Positions 1 to 12,500 of a stretch of 64,000 nt of DNA are shown here, in pieces. The notes under the pieces are model-generated. The model was given only the letters and a program-made list of their open reading frames with translations. It did no database searches and was not told the origin of the DNA. The translations under genes and the position numbers were made by a program. How positions within the stretch are numbered: the stretch's first letter is position 1; each line of letters begins with the position of its first letter. The DNA lies in assembly GCF_022539665.2 (NCBI RefSeq), contig NC_081336.1, forward strand, positions 10,206,778 through 10,270,777. The letters are read 5' to 3'. The stretch is from Daphnia carinata. Its lineage: Eukaryota; Arthropoda; Branchiopoda; Diplostraca; Daphniidae.

Positions 1-3000
1 CATGATCTACATTCAAACAGTATCAAATATACGTGTATTCAATGTGAATATAGTGTTATAGAATCAGTTTCATCATCTACATTCAAACAGTATCAAATAT
101 ACGTGTATTCAATGTGAATATAGTGTTATAGAATCAGTTTCATGATCTACATTCAAACAGTATCAAATATACGTGTATTCAATGTGAATATAGTGTGATA
201 CAGTGAGTTTCAATATCTACATTCAAACAGCATCAAATATACGTGTATTCAATGTGAATATAGTGTTATAGAATCAGTTTCATGATCTACATTCAAACAG
301 CATCAAATATACGTGTATTCAATGTGAATATAGTGTTATAGAATCAGTTTCATATCTACATTCAAACAGTATCAAATATACATGTATTCAATGTGAATAT
401 AGTGTGATACAGTGAGTTTCAATATCTACATTCAAACAGCATCAAATGTTCGTGTATTCAATGTGAATATAGTGTTATAGAATCAGTTTGATGATCTACA
501 TTCAAACAGCATTAAATATACGTGTATTCAATGTGAATATAGTGTTATAGAATCAGTTTCATGATCTACATTCAAACAGTATCAAATATACGTGTATTCA
601 ATGTGAATATAGTATGATACAGTGAGTTTAATATCTACATTCAAACAGCATCAAATATACGTGTATTCAATGTGAATATAGTGTTATAGAATCAGTTTCA
701 TCATCTACATTCAAACAGTATCAAATATACGTGTATTAAATGTGAATATAGTGTGATACAGTGAGTTTCAATTTCTACATTCAAACAGCATCAAATATAC
801 GTGTATTCAATGTGAATATAGTGTGATGCAGTGAGTTTCAAAATATAAATTCAAACAGCTTCAAATATTCGTGTATTCAATGTGAATATAGTGTGATACA
901 ACGAGTTTCAATATCTACATTCAAACAGCATCAAATATACGTGTATTCAATGTGAATATAGTGTGATACATTGAGTTTCAATATCTACATTCAAACAGCA
1001 TCAAATATACGTGTATTCAATGTGAATATAGTGTTATAGAATCAGTTTCATGATCTACATTCAAACAGTATCAAATATACGTGTATTCAATGTGAATATA
1101 GTGTTATAGAATCAGTTTCATGATCTACATTCAAACAGTATCAAATATACGTGTATTCAATGTGAATATAGTGTTATAGAATCAGTTTATGATCTACATT
1201 CAAACAGTATCAAATATACGTGTATTCAATGTGAATATAGTGTTATAGAATCAGTTTCATGATCTACATTCAAACAGTATCAAATATACGTGTATTCAAT
1301 GTGAATATAGTGTGATACAGTGAGTTTCAATATCTACATTCAAACAGCATCAAATATACGTGTATTCAATGTGAATATAGTGTTATAGAATCAGTTTCAT
1401 GATCTACATTCAAACAGCATCAAATATACGTGTATTCAATGTGAATATAGTGTTATAGAATCAGTTTCATGATCTACATTCAAACAGTATCAAATATACG
1501 TGTATTCAATGTGAATATAGTTTGATACAGTGAATTTCAATATCTACATTCAAACAGCATTAAATATACGTGTATTCAATGTGAATATAGTGTTATAGAA
1601 TCAGTTTGATGATCTACATTCAAACAGTATCAAATATACGTGTATTCAATGTCAATATAGTGTTATAGAATCAGTTTCATGATCTACATTCAAACAGTAT
1701 CAAATATACATGTATTAAATGTGAATATAGTGTTATAGAATCAGTTTCATGATCTACATTCAAACAGCATCAAGTATACATGTATTCAATGTGAATAAAG
1801 TGTTATAGAATCAGTTTAATGATCTACATTCAAACAGCATTAAATATACGTGTATTCAATGTGAATATAGTGTTATAGAATCAGTTTCATGATCTACATT
1901 CAAACACTATCAAATATGCGTGTATTCAATGTGAATATAGTGTGAGACAGTGAGTTTCAATATCTACATTCAAACAGCATCAAATATACGTGTATTCAAT
2001 GTGAATATAGTGTTATAAAATCAGTTTCATGATCTACATTCAAACAGCATCAAATATACGTGTATTCAATGTGAATATAGTGTTATAGAATCAGTTTCAT
2101 GATCTACATTCAAACAGTATCAAATATACGTGTATTCAATGTGAATATAGTGTTATAGAATCAGTTTCATGATCTAACATTCAAACAGTATCAAATATAC
2201 ATGTATTCAATGTGAATATAGTGTGATACTGTGAGTTTCAATATCTACATTCAAACAGCATCAAATATACGTGTATTCAATGTGAATATAGTGTTATAGA
2301 ATCTGTTTCATGATCTACATTCAAACAGCATCAAATATACGTGTATTCAATGTGAATATAGTGTTATAGAATCAGTTTCATGATCTACATTCAAACAGTA
2401 TCAAATATACGTGTATTCAATGTGAATATAGTGTGATACAGTGAGTTTAATATCTACATTCAAACAGCATCAAATATACGTGTATTCAATGTGAATATAG
2501 TGTTATAGAATCAGTTTCATGATCTACATTCAAACAGTATCAAATATACGTGTATTCAATGTGAATATAGTGTGATACAGTGAGTTTAATATCTACATTC
2601 AAACAGCATCAAATATACGTGTATTCAATGTGAATATAGTGTTATAGAATCAGTTTCATCATCTACATTCAAACAGTATCAAATATACGTGTATTCAATG
2701 TGAATATAGTGTTATAGAATCAGTTTCATGATCTACATTCAAACAGTATCAAATATACGTGTATTCAATGTGAATATAGTGTGATACAGTGAGTTTCAAT
2801 ATCTACATTCAAACAGCATCAAATATACGTGTATTCAATGTGAATATAGTGTTATAGAATCAGTTACATGATCTACATTCAAACAGTATCAAATATACGT
2901 GTATTCAATGTGAATATAGTGTTATAGAATCAGTTTCATGATCTACATTCAAACAGTATCAAATATACGTGTATTCAATGTGAATATAGTGTGATACAGT

Positions 3001-3461
3001 GAGTTTCAATATCTCCATTCAAACAGCATCAAATATACGTGTATTCAATGTGAATATAGAGTGAAACAGTGAGTTTTAATACCTATATTCAAACAGCATC
3101 AAATATACGTGTATTCAATGTGAATATAGTGTTATAGAATCAGTTTCATCATCTACATTCAAACAGTATCAAATATACGTGTATTCAATGTGAATATAGT
3201 AATATAGAATCAGTTTCATGATCTACATTTAAACAGCATCAAATATACGTGTATTCAATGTGAATATAGTGTTATAGAATCAGTTTCATGATCTACATTC
3301 AAACAGCATCAAATATACGTGTATTCAATGTGAATATAGTGTTATATAATCAGTTTCATGATCTACATTCAAACAGTATCAAATATACGTGTATTCAATG
3401 TGAATATAGTGTGATACAGTGAGTTTAATATCTACATTCAAAAAGCATCAAATATACATGT
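1..3461. repeat. 70-bp satellite array, left part
   Basis: About 49 tandem AT-rich units with a 70-bp period. Two monomer classes alternate irregularly. Class A carries GTTATAGAATCAGTTTCATG and class B carries GATACAGTGAGTTTCAATA. B is regularly followed by CAGCATC, whereas A is followed by CAGTATC or CAGCATC. The segment around CAAATATACGTGTATTCAA is nearly invariant and includes the dyad TATTCAATGTGAATA (TATTCA-ATG-TGAATA). No ORF. The array is the left half of one array interrupted by the BEL element. Centromeric or pericentromeric origin is an inference. Confidence 0.97.
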
Positions 3462-3781
3462 TGGTCTGGTGACCGTATTTTGTTCATAAATATATGTCAC
3501 CTATATCGATTACTAAGATAGAGGGCCACACCACGCGCATCGCAATTAGGTTACTGTTTAACCTAATTTTGAGTTGACGTAGTAACTTAACTAAACTTGT
3601 AGTGCCTATTACGCGTGTGTGTTCTGCCCGATAGGTAATATTGTATTATAATTTACTCCCTTGAATCTATTCTTATCATTTGTGCCTATTACGCGTGTGT
3701 GTTCTGCCCGATAGACACACAAAGAATCACAGCAATACAAGGATTGCAAAGAAACCTTTCTCAGAAATCAGCGTGAGAACA
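3462..3781 (+). repeat. 5' LTR of BEL copy 1
   Basis: 320 bp, TG...CA ended. It contains two copies of a 33-bp motif (3602-3634 and 3682-3714) starting GTGCCTATTACGCG and ending CCCGATAG, 80 bp apart. It matches the 3' LTR at all but one base. Confidence 0.95.
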
Positions 3782-3783
3782 AC

Positions 3784-3800
3784 TGGTCCTTCGAACCGGA
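3784..3800 (+). other. Putative primer-binding site of BEL copy 1
   Basis: TGGTCCTTCGAACCGGA begins two bases after the 5' LTR. TGG is the expected complement of a tRNA CCA end. I could not assign the tRNA with certainty. Confidence 0.6.
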
Positions 3801-3848
3801 GAGAAGTTTAAGAAAATCAATTCAAGATAACGACACCCACATTGCATA

Positions 3849-4280
3849 ATGGCAACAAGTATTCCAACCTACGACGTGGCTAATCCCTTGACACCTGAGG
3901 TGTTAGCTAAGTTGGAGGGTGACAGGACAGTCACTCGCAGAAGAATTACAACTATCTGCCGAGAAGTCGAAAGCATTATAGATGCAAACGGCTCTATTGG
4001 GAGCCTGAAGGTAATGCTGACGAAGATTAGAACTTTGCTGTCAACACATGAGCAGCTGAGTGAAATACTCATTGCACATAGTACATCAGAGGACGACACA
4101 GATAAACAGTTTCAAGCCCAGCTAAAGTATTTACGCAAGGTAGAAGACGTTGCTGACGCAATCAAAGCTTACAGAGTGTCACAGACGACGTCACCTGATC
4201 AACAGCATCATCGGCTGCAAGCGTCAAAAGCTCTCGTTCAAGCCAAAGGGGCCCACTATCAGAAACTGAGAAGAAATTGA
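3849..4280 (+). pseudogene. BEL copy 1 gag, N-terminal fragment
   Basis: A 143-residue reading frame starting at the first ATG after the leader (MATSIPTYDV). It is mostly helical and charged, like the N-terminal coiled region of BEL Gag. It ends at a stop that overlaps by four bases the start of the next frame, which continues with the same lysine- and glutamate-rich composition. In related elements gag and pol usually form one ORF, so this is best read as the first piece of a frameshifted gag-pol. Either a one-base indel near 4230-4280 or an assembly error explains it. Confidence 0.75.
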
Positions 4281-6964
4281 AAGAGTTGGATGAAGAGAAA
4301 AGGAGGAAGAAGTTGGAATTTGAACAGGCAAATGAAAGGGCCAAGCAGGCCAAACAAGAGCTGGATCGTGTGGAAATGGAGCTAGAAAACCTGGATGTGG
4401 ACGAATGGAAGTTGAGGCATCCAGGCTCCCCAGTAGAAGATGGCGCTGGAGGGCGAACAAAGGTAGAAGATTGGTTTCGAACGTTATCACCTAGCCAACC
4501 CGCAGAAAGCCAAGCACCAGATGGCTGGATTGAAGATTATTTGGCAGATAGGGTTGAAGTCTCTACACAGCGGTCGACCAAGTTTAAATCTGCAGATCTA
4601 GAATTCTACGGTGGGGACCCAATTGACTGGTTCTGCTGGATTGATTTATTCAAAGTATTAGTCCATGAAACCCCAAAGTCCCCTGGGGAGAAATTGGCGA
4701 TTCTGAAAGGACACCTGACGGGAGAATGCCAAATGACAGTCAAGACGTTGGGTGGTGGAGAGCCGGCCTACAAAGAGGCCCTGAAGAGATTGAAGCAATC
4801 ATTTGGAAGACGAGATGTGTTAAGGGTGGCACATTTACAAGCTTTGGAGCGCCTGGAAAGAGGAAATAATGCAACGGCATTCCAACGATTTGCTGATCGA
4901 GTGCGAGCCCATCTATTCGACTTGAGTAGGATAGGCGAGACTGCGCAGCCAGACATCATTGAAAAGATCTGCCGGAAGTTGGCCCAGCCCGACCGACTTG
5001 CGTGGAATGATAAGAAGCCGTATGGGGCCAGCGAAACGAGGTCATTAGAAGAATTTGCTGATTGGCTATGCCAGCGAGCTGCGGCATACCAAAACGCCTA
5101 CGAGATCGTCGCCGAATCAAGCGCAGAATCCGGAAAGAAGAATAGAACCCAGGGTCGATCGCACCAAACGTCGATTCAGATTCAGAAAGAAGGTAAACCA
5201 GGTGGAGACTCGCCTATTAAGAGAACTCCTTTTTGTTATCAGTGCAAAGGACAACATCGATTGACTGACTGCCCAGCGTTTCAGAAGCTGGCGGTTGGAG
5301 AAAGATTCACGTTTGTCCAAACCCACCGATTGTGTTTCAACTGTTTAGGCGCCAATCATTCGGTGAGATTCTGCAACCAATGGAAAGAGTGCGGTGTGAA
5401 CGGTTGCAACCGGCGTCATCACCATCTCCTACATCATGACGACAAACCAGCTGCAGCTAAGGGAGCATCAGCCAGATGCTCCAAAGACGAACTTCAGGAA
5501 GAGGTTGCGATGGGGGTGATGAATGTACGAGTCCAAAATTCCCGAGGAGAGTATGTGTGGGCCAATCTGTTCATCGATGAAGGAAGTAACACATCCCTGG
5601 CAAGAAGCGACTTCATTCGGAGTTTAGGAATAGATGGAGAGGATCAGAAATTAGAGATGAAAGGAATCGGGGGAGTCAGCCGCTGTTACAACACATCCAA
5701 AGAAGTAATCCTGACCGTTAGGTTATTGACAGGAGGGGAGACCACCATTAAGGTTTCCACGATGCCGACGGTAACAGATCCCATTCCGTACGTCGATTGG
5801 AACAAACTGAAGACCCGTTGGAAACATCTCAAATCCCTACCGATCAAATCAGCAGGAGGGCAGGTGGACTTGTTGATTGGAGTTGATCATTACCACCTCA
5901 TCGTCCCGACCGAGTCTAGGGTCGGAGAAGAGGGAGAACCGAGTGCAGTAAAAACACAATTCGGATGGTACGCTCGTGGAGTCATCGGAAGCAAGTTAAG
6001 AAGACCACCAACTAGCCACACTGTTAGAGCCGTGCGCAGCTATTCGTTACGAGTCAACGCCGCATTGGAGAAGGAGCTTCGAGGATTTTGTGAAACGGAG
6101 AATTTTGGCACTGAAACCCCAAGACTTGTGATGCCACCCGAAGACGAAAGGGCGGTGAAGATTGTCGAGGAGGGAACCAGGAAGCTAGAAATAGGATATG
6201 AGGTGCCAATACCATGGAAGGAAGGAGAACCTTCACTTCCAGATAACAAGAGGCTGGCGCTTTACCGCTTACATGATTTGTTTAAACGGTTTGATCGAGA
6301 TCCGGACTTCAAGGCGGCGTACCAAATGGCTATCAAGAAATACATCGATGCGGGATACGTGAGCGAGGTGGAAGAGGAAGGTGACCCGATCAGCGCGCAA
6401 TACTTCCTAGCCCACCATGGTGTTTACAAGAAGTCGGCGTCGGAGAGGAAGCTGAGAATAGTGTTCGACTCAGCGGCCCAATTCCAAGGAAAGTGTTTGA
6501 ATGATGCGATGCTGACTGGACCGACACTTCAGAATATGCTGCCATCTGTGCTGATAAAGTTTAGAGAAGCGGAAGTTGCATTTACTGCGGACATCGAGGC
6601 GATGTTTAGTAGAATTCGATTGAGACCACAAGATGCCCGTTACCACCGTTTCCTGTGGCGAGAGGATGGATCGTCCGAAATCAAGACTCTTCAAATGGAT
6701 CGGCTGGCGTTCGGTGACAGATGCTCTCCATTTATTGCAATCAACACGATACGAAGGGCGGCCGCAGATTCCGGTGTCGGGGGAGAAGCGGCAGACGCGG
6801 TTCACAACAATCTGTACATGGACGATTACTTGGATTCAGCCAAGAATGTGGATTTAGCAGTTGAGCGGGCCACTGGCGTAAAAGAAAGGCGATGGGTGTG
6901 GATCCGTCGGAAAAAGAGGATGACCATCCACTATCAGTTCCGGACGACTCCACAAAGATTCTAG
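4277..6964 (+). pseudogene. BEL copy 1 gag-protease-RT fragment
   Basis: An 895-codon frame. In order: a Gag core (residues about 108-260, DUF1759-like, FYGGDPIDWF), two zinc-knuckle modules (CYQCKGQHRLTDC near 320; CFNCLGANHSVRFC near 353, followed by His/Cys clusters), an aspartic-protease-like site (FIDEGSNTSL near 432, with D-E-G where D-S/T-G is usual), and reverse transcriptase (RIVFDS near 728, YMDD near 847). It makes Gag and replicates the element RNA. The frame leaves the RT homology shortly after YMDD and ends at 6964, while the rest continues in another frame. The stretch between YMDD and the next frame looks shorter than in relatives, which suggests a small deletion as well as a frame change. 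Confidence 0.85.
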
Positions 6965-9255
6965 GCGCATGTTGGAGGCCTAATCGAGACGTCCTGACCT
7001 TCGTCCTATCGGAGTTAAGTGAGGTGGAGTTTACCCGAGCTGGATTGGCGAGGAAGGTGGCCGGACTGTACGATCCACTAGGACTAGCCGCACCGACAAT
7101 AATTAAGGCCAAAATTCGTCTGCGGGAGCTTGGAACGCGCGGCCTGGATTGGTGCGATGAAGTTGACCCTGAGGATAAGGATTGGTGGAGGAGATGGATC
7201 ACTTCATTGGCAGTATTGAATAAGTTAGAGGTCCCACGCTGTTTATTTCCGGATCGAGAAAAAATATGTCGATCAGAGCTGCACACCTTTGCGGATGCAT
7301 CCCAGGAGGCGTTCGCGGCAGCGGTCTATATCCGGAACCAGTATGCGGATGGAGCCAACTTGAACTTAATCATGGCAAAGACAAAGCTAGCTCCTAAAAA
7401 AACTATCTCTATTCCAAAATTGGAGTTGCAGGCAGCTTTATTGGGAGCCCGGCTGGCTGATTTCGTCTCCAAGTCTCTTCGAGAACCCATAAGGAGCCGT
7501 AAATTCTGGACGGATTCTTCATGTGTGCGGAATTGGATCCGGTCAAACGCGGCGTACTACAAACCTTTTGTGGATCATCGGATCGGTGAGATTCAAACCT
7601 TGACTAGGCCGGAGGAGTGGAGATACGTACCCGGAAAATTGAACTGTAGCGATGTGGCCACTCGGTCCTCGCTCGAATCGGACCATCAAATTCCAAATTC
7701 GTGGGTCAAGGGTCCTGACTTCCTGTACCAAACCGAAGATTGTTGGCCACAGGATCTACCTTGGATGAAGGTGACGGAGGAAGGTCGGTCCACCCGCGAG
7801 AGTCGGTGTCACATCGCTATCAACACCGAAAATGCTTGGGAGTCAGTGAAGATTGATATCAGTGAAATTCCAGCGCTTATTCAACTGGAGGAGAGGTATA
7901 TGCAATTACTGAAAGCTTGTCAAGAGGAGTCATTCGTGGAGGAGCTGAGGCGGTTGAAGAGACTACAGCCGTTGAAAAATGACTCCAAATTACTCTCGCT
8001 TTCGCCTTTCATGAGCCCAGATGGTCTTATTCGTTTAGGTGGTCGCGTTGGAAAGGCAGCATTACCCTATGACAACCGTCATCCAATCATACTGCCGTCA
8101 CAACACCCCCTAACGGAACGAATAATCGAGGCCTTCCATCGCAACTTACATCACCTCGGCGTGGACTTTGTACTTGCCCACATTAGACAGCATTTTTGGA
8201 TAGTCGATGGTCGGGAAGCCGTGAAACGAGTGAAAAGGAAATGTCTGGAGTGTCTGAAAGAGAGAGACAAACCCGGAATTCAGCAGATGGCGGAGCTACC
8301 GGTGGAGAGGCTCGATATGTTCGCCCCTCCTTTCACGCATACCGCTGTGGATTACTTCGGACCGATGGAGACGAGTAATTACAGAAACCGCACCCTGAAG
8401 AGATATGGAGCGCTATTCACGTGCCTCACTACAAGAGCCGTGTTCCTCGACTTAGCAGACGACCTGACATCTGATCAATTCTTGTTGGTTCTACGGAGGT
8501 TCATCGGAATTTACAACCAGCCAAGATCTATGCATTCGGACAATGGCACCAATTTTGTTGGGGCGGAAAGGGAATTAAGGGAGCTTCTTACCAATATTCA
8601 ACAACCGGGGGAGCTGAGTGATTTCATCAAGAAACGGCGAATACATTGGAGTTTCCAGCCACCGAGAGCTCCTCACTTCGGAGGCGCCCATGAAAGTCTC
8701 GTGAAGTCAGCAAAGAAGGCCCTCTACCGAGCTCTGGAGATTGAGAAGTCGCAATTTCGCCATCCAACGGATAGTGTACTCCGCACTGTCCTGTTTGAGG
8801 TAGCTGGCTTGCTAAATAGTCGCCCGCTCACGTACGTGAGTTCGGATCCAGTGGATGTTAGGCCGTTGACTCCAAACGATCTAATGAACCGATCACCTGT
8901 CATCTACTCACCGGCCGGCGAGTTCGCAGATGCCCTACCGCGGGAGAATTTCCATTACGTGCAAAAGTTAGTGAATCTCTTCTGGGATCTGTGGCGAAAA
9001 TCATACCTTCCTTCCCTGATCGCACGAAAGAAGTGGAGAAAAAAAATGAGGAATTTCCAGGAGGGGGACGTCGTTCTTCTAGTGGAACCAAACCTTCCCC
9101 GTGGAAAATGGAATATTGGACGAGTCGAAGAAACATTTCCCGGAGACGACGGTCTAGTTCGCGTCGTCAAGGTCTCCACGAAGGAGGGGACGTACGTGCG
9201 CGCCATAGAGAAAATTTGCCTTCTAGAGGCCGAAGAGTCCCATCTTCCTAAGTAG
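6892..9255 (+). pseudogene. BEL copy 1 RNase H-integrase fragment
   Basis: A 787-codon frame continuing pol. It has an RT connection region, an RNase H-like segment (HTFADASQEAF near 130), an HHCC zinc-binding integrase N-domain (HRNLHHLG... then CLEC, about 413-453), a DDE integrase core (VDYFGPME near 483, SDNGTNF near 549, HFGGAHESL near 594) and a C-terminal basic domain (FQEGDVVLLVEPNLPRGKW) of the DUF5641 type. These residues are consistent with an active integrase, but the protein is separated from RT by a frame break at about 6880-6960. Confidence 0.85.
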
Positions 9256-9264
9256 ACAGAAGAT

Positions 9265-9277
9265 GGACGGAGGAGGA
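9265..9277 (+). other. Polypurine tract of BEL copy 1
   Basis: GGACGGAGGAGGA lies directly upstream of the 3' LTR, the position used to prime plus-strand DNA synthesis. Confidence 0.7.
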
Positions 9278-9597
9278 TGGTCTGGCGACCGTATTTTGTT
9301 CATAAATATATGTCACCTATATCGATTACTAAGATAGAGGGCCACACCACGCGCATCGCAATTAGGTTACTGTTTAACCTAATTTTGAGTTGACGTAGTA
9401 ACTTAACTAAACTTGTAGTGCCTATTACGCGTGTGTGTTCTGCCCGATAGGTAATATTGTATTATAATTTACTCCCTTGAATCTATTCTTATCATTTGTG
9501 CCTATTACGCGTGTGTGTTCTGCCCGATAGACACACAAAGAATCACAGCAATACAAGGATTGCAAAGAAACCTTTCTCAGAAATCAGCGTGAGAACA
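9278..9597 (+). repeat. 3' LTR of BEL copy 1
   Basis: 320 bp, identical to the 5' LTR except for C at 9286. It carries the same duplicated 33-bp motif (9418-9450 and 9498-9530). The satellite resumes immediately after it through the target duplication. Confidence 0.95.
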
Positions 9598-12500
9598 CAT
9601 GTATTCAATGTGAATATAGTGTTATAGAATCAGTTTCATCATCTACATTCAAACAGTATCAAATATACGTGTATTCAATGTGAATATAGTGTTATAGAAT
9701 CAGTTTCATGATCTACATTCAAACAGTATCAAATATACATGTATTCAATGTGAATATAGTGTGATACAGTGAGTTTCAATATCTACATTCAAACAGCATC
9801 AAATATAGGTGTATTCAATGTGAATATAGTGTTATAGAATCAGTTTCATGATCTACATTCAAACAGTATCAAATATACGTGTATTCAATGTGAATATAGT
9901 GTGATACAGTGAGTTTCAATTTCTACATTCAAACAGCATCAAATATACGTGTATTCAATATGAATATAGTGTGATACAGTGAGTTTCAATATCTACATTC
10001 AAACAGCATCAAATATACGTGTATTCAATGTGAATATAGTGTTATAGAATCAGTTTCATGATCTACATTCAAACAGCATCAAATATACGTGTATTCAATG
10101 TGAATATAGTGTTATATAATCAGTTTCATGATCTACATTCAAACAGTATCAAATATACGTGTATTCAATGTGAATATAGTGTGATACAGTGAGTTTCAAT
10201 ATCTACATTCAAACAGCATCAAATATACGTGTATTCAATGTGAATATAGTGTTATAGAATCAGTTACATGATCTACATTCAAACAGTATCAAATATACGT
10301 GTTTTCAATGTGAATAGAGTGTTATAGAATCAGTTTCATCATCTACATTCAAACAGTATCAAATATACGTGTATTCAATGTGAATATAGTGTTATAGAAT
10401 CAGTTTCATGATCTACATTCAAACAGTATCAAATATACATGTATTCAATGTGAATATAGTGTGATACAGTGAGTTTAATATCTACATTCAAACAGCATCA
10501 AATATACGTGTATTCAATGTGAATATAGTGTTATAGAATCAGTTTCATGATCTACATTCAAACAGTATCAAATATACGTGTATTAAATGTGAATATAGTT
10601 TGATACAGTGAGTTTCAATATCTACATTCAAACAGCATCAAATATACGTGTATTCAATGTGAATATAGTGTGATAAATCAGTTTGATGATCTACATTCAA
10701 ACAGCATTAAATATACGTGTATTCAATGTGAATATAGTGTTATAGAATCAGTTTCATGATCTACATTCAAACAGTATCAAATATACGTGTATTCAATGTG
10801 AATATAGTGTGATACAGTGAGTTTAATATCTACATTCAAACAGCATCAAATATACGTGTATTCAATGTGAATATAGTGTTATAGAATCAGTTTCATCATC
10901 TACATTCAAACAGTATCAAATATACGTGTATTCAATGTGAATATAGTGTGATACAGTGAGTTTCAATATCTACATTCAAACAGCATCAAATATACGTGTA
11001 TTCAATGTGAATATAGTATGATACAGTGAGTTTCAATATCTACATTCAAACAGCATCAAATATACGTGTATTCAATGTGAATATAGTGTTATAGAATCAG
11101 TTTCATATCTACATTCAAACAGTATCAAATATACGTGTATTCAATGTGAATATAGTGTTATAGAATCAGTTTCATGATCTACATTCAAACAGTATCAAAT
11201 ATACGTGTATTCAATGTGAATATAGTGTTATAGAATCAGTTTCATGATCTACATTCAAACAGCATCAAATATACGTGTATTCAATGTGAATATAGTGTTG
11301 ATACAGTGAGTTTCAATATCTACATTCAAACAGCATCAAATATACGTGTATTCAATGTGAATATAGTGTTATAGAATCAGTTTCATGATCTACATTCAAA
11401 CAGCATCAAATATACGTGTATTCAATGTGAATATAGTGTTATAGAATCAGTTTCATGATCTACATTCAAACAGTATCAAATATACGTGTATTCAATGTGA
11501 ATAGAAGTATTGATACAGTCAGTTTCAATATCTACATTCAAACAGCATCAAATATACGTGTATTCAATGTGAATATAGTGTTATAGAATCAGTTTCATGA
11601 TCTACATTCAAACAGCATCAAATATACGTGTATTCAATGTGAATATAGTGTTATAGAATCAGTTTCATGATCTACATTCAAACAGCATCAAATATACGTG
11701 TATTCAATGTGAATATAGTGTGATACAGTGAGTTTCAATATCTACATTCAAACAGCATCAAATATACGTGTATTCAATGTGAATATAGTGTTATAGAATC
11801 AGTTTCAATATCTACATTCAAACAGCATCAAATATACGTGTATTCAATGTGAATATAGTGTTATAGAATCAGTTTCATGATCTACATTCAAACAGTATCA
11901 AATATACGTGTATTCAATGTGAATATAGTATGATACAATGAGTTTCAATATCTACATTCAAACAGCATCAAATATACGTGTATTCAATGTGAATATAGTG
12001 TTATAGAATCAGTTTCATGATCTACATTCAAACAGTATCAAATATACGTGTATTCAATGTGAATATAGTGTTATACAATCAGTTTCAATATCTACATTCA
12101 AACAGCATCAAATATACGTGTATTCAATGTGAATATAGTGTTATAGAATCAGTTTCATGATCTACATTCAAACAGTATCAAATATACGTGTATTCAATGT
12201 GAATATAGTATGATACAGTGAGTTTCAATATCTACATTCAAACAGCATCAAATATACGTGTATTCAATGTGAATATAGTGTTATAGAATCAGTTTCATGA
12301 TCTACATTCAAACAGTATCAAATATACGTGTATTCAATGTGAATATAGTGTTATAGAATCAGTTTCATGATCTACATTCAAACAGCATCAAATATACGTG
12401 TATTCAATGTGAATATAGTGTTATAGAATCAGTTTCATGATCTACATTCAAACAGTATCAAATATACGTGTATTCAATGTGAATATAGTATGATACAGTG

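Larger units (their letters stand above)
3462..9597 (+). mobile_element. BEL/Pao LTR retrotransposon copy 1
   Basis: A complete LTR element of 6136 bp inserted in the satellite. Both LTRs begin TGGTCTGG and end GAGAACA. The flanks carry the 5-bp target duplication CATGT (3457-3461 and 9598-9602), derived from the satellite monomer. Gag, aspartic protease, reverse transcriptase, RNase H and integrase occur in BEL/Pao order on the plus strand, and the proteins carry the zinc-knuckle, A17-like protease and C-terminal integrase extension typical of BEL/Pao. The LTRs differ at one visible base (3470 T, 9286 C), so the insertion is recent. The coding region is nevertheless split into three frames. 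Confidence 0.97.

Noticed and set aside
1-3461. CRISPR-like regular repeats
   Set aside because: The 70-bp units abut head to tail without unique spacers, and the context is eukaryotic. It is a satellite.
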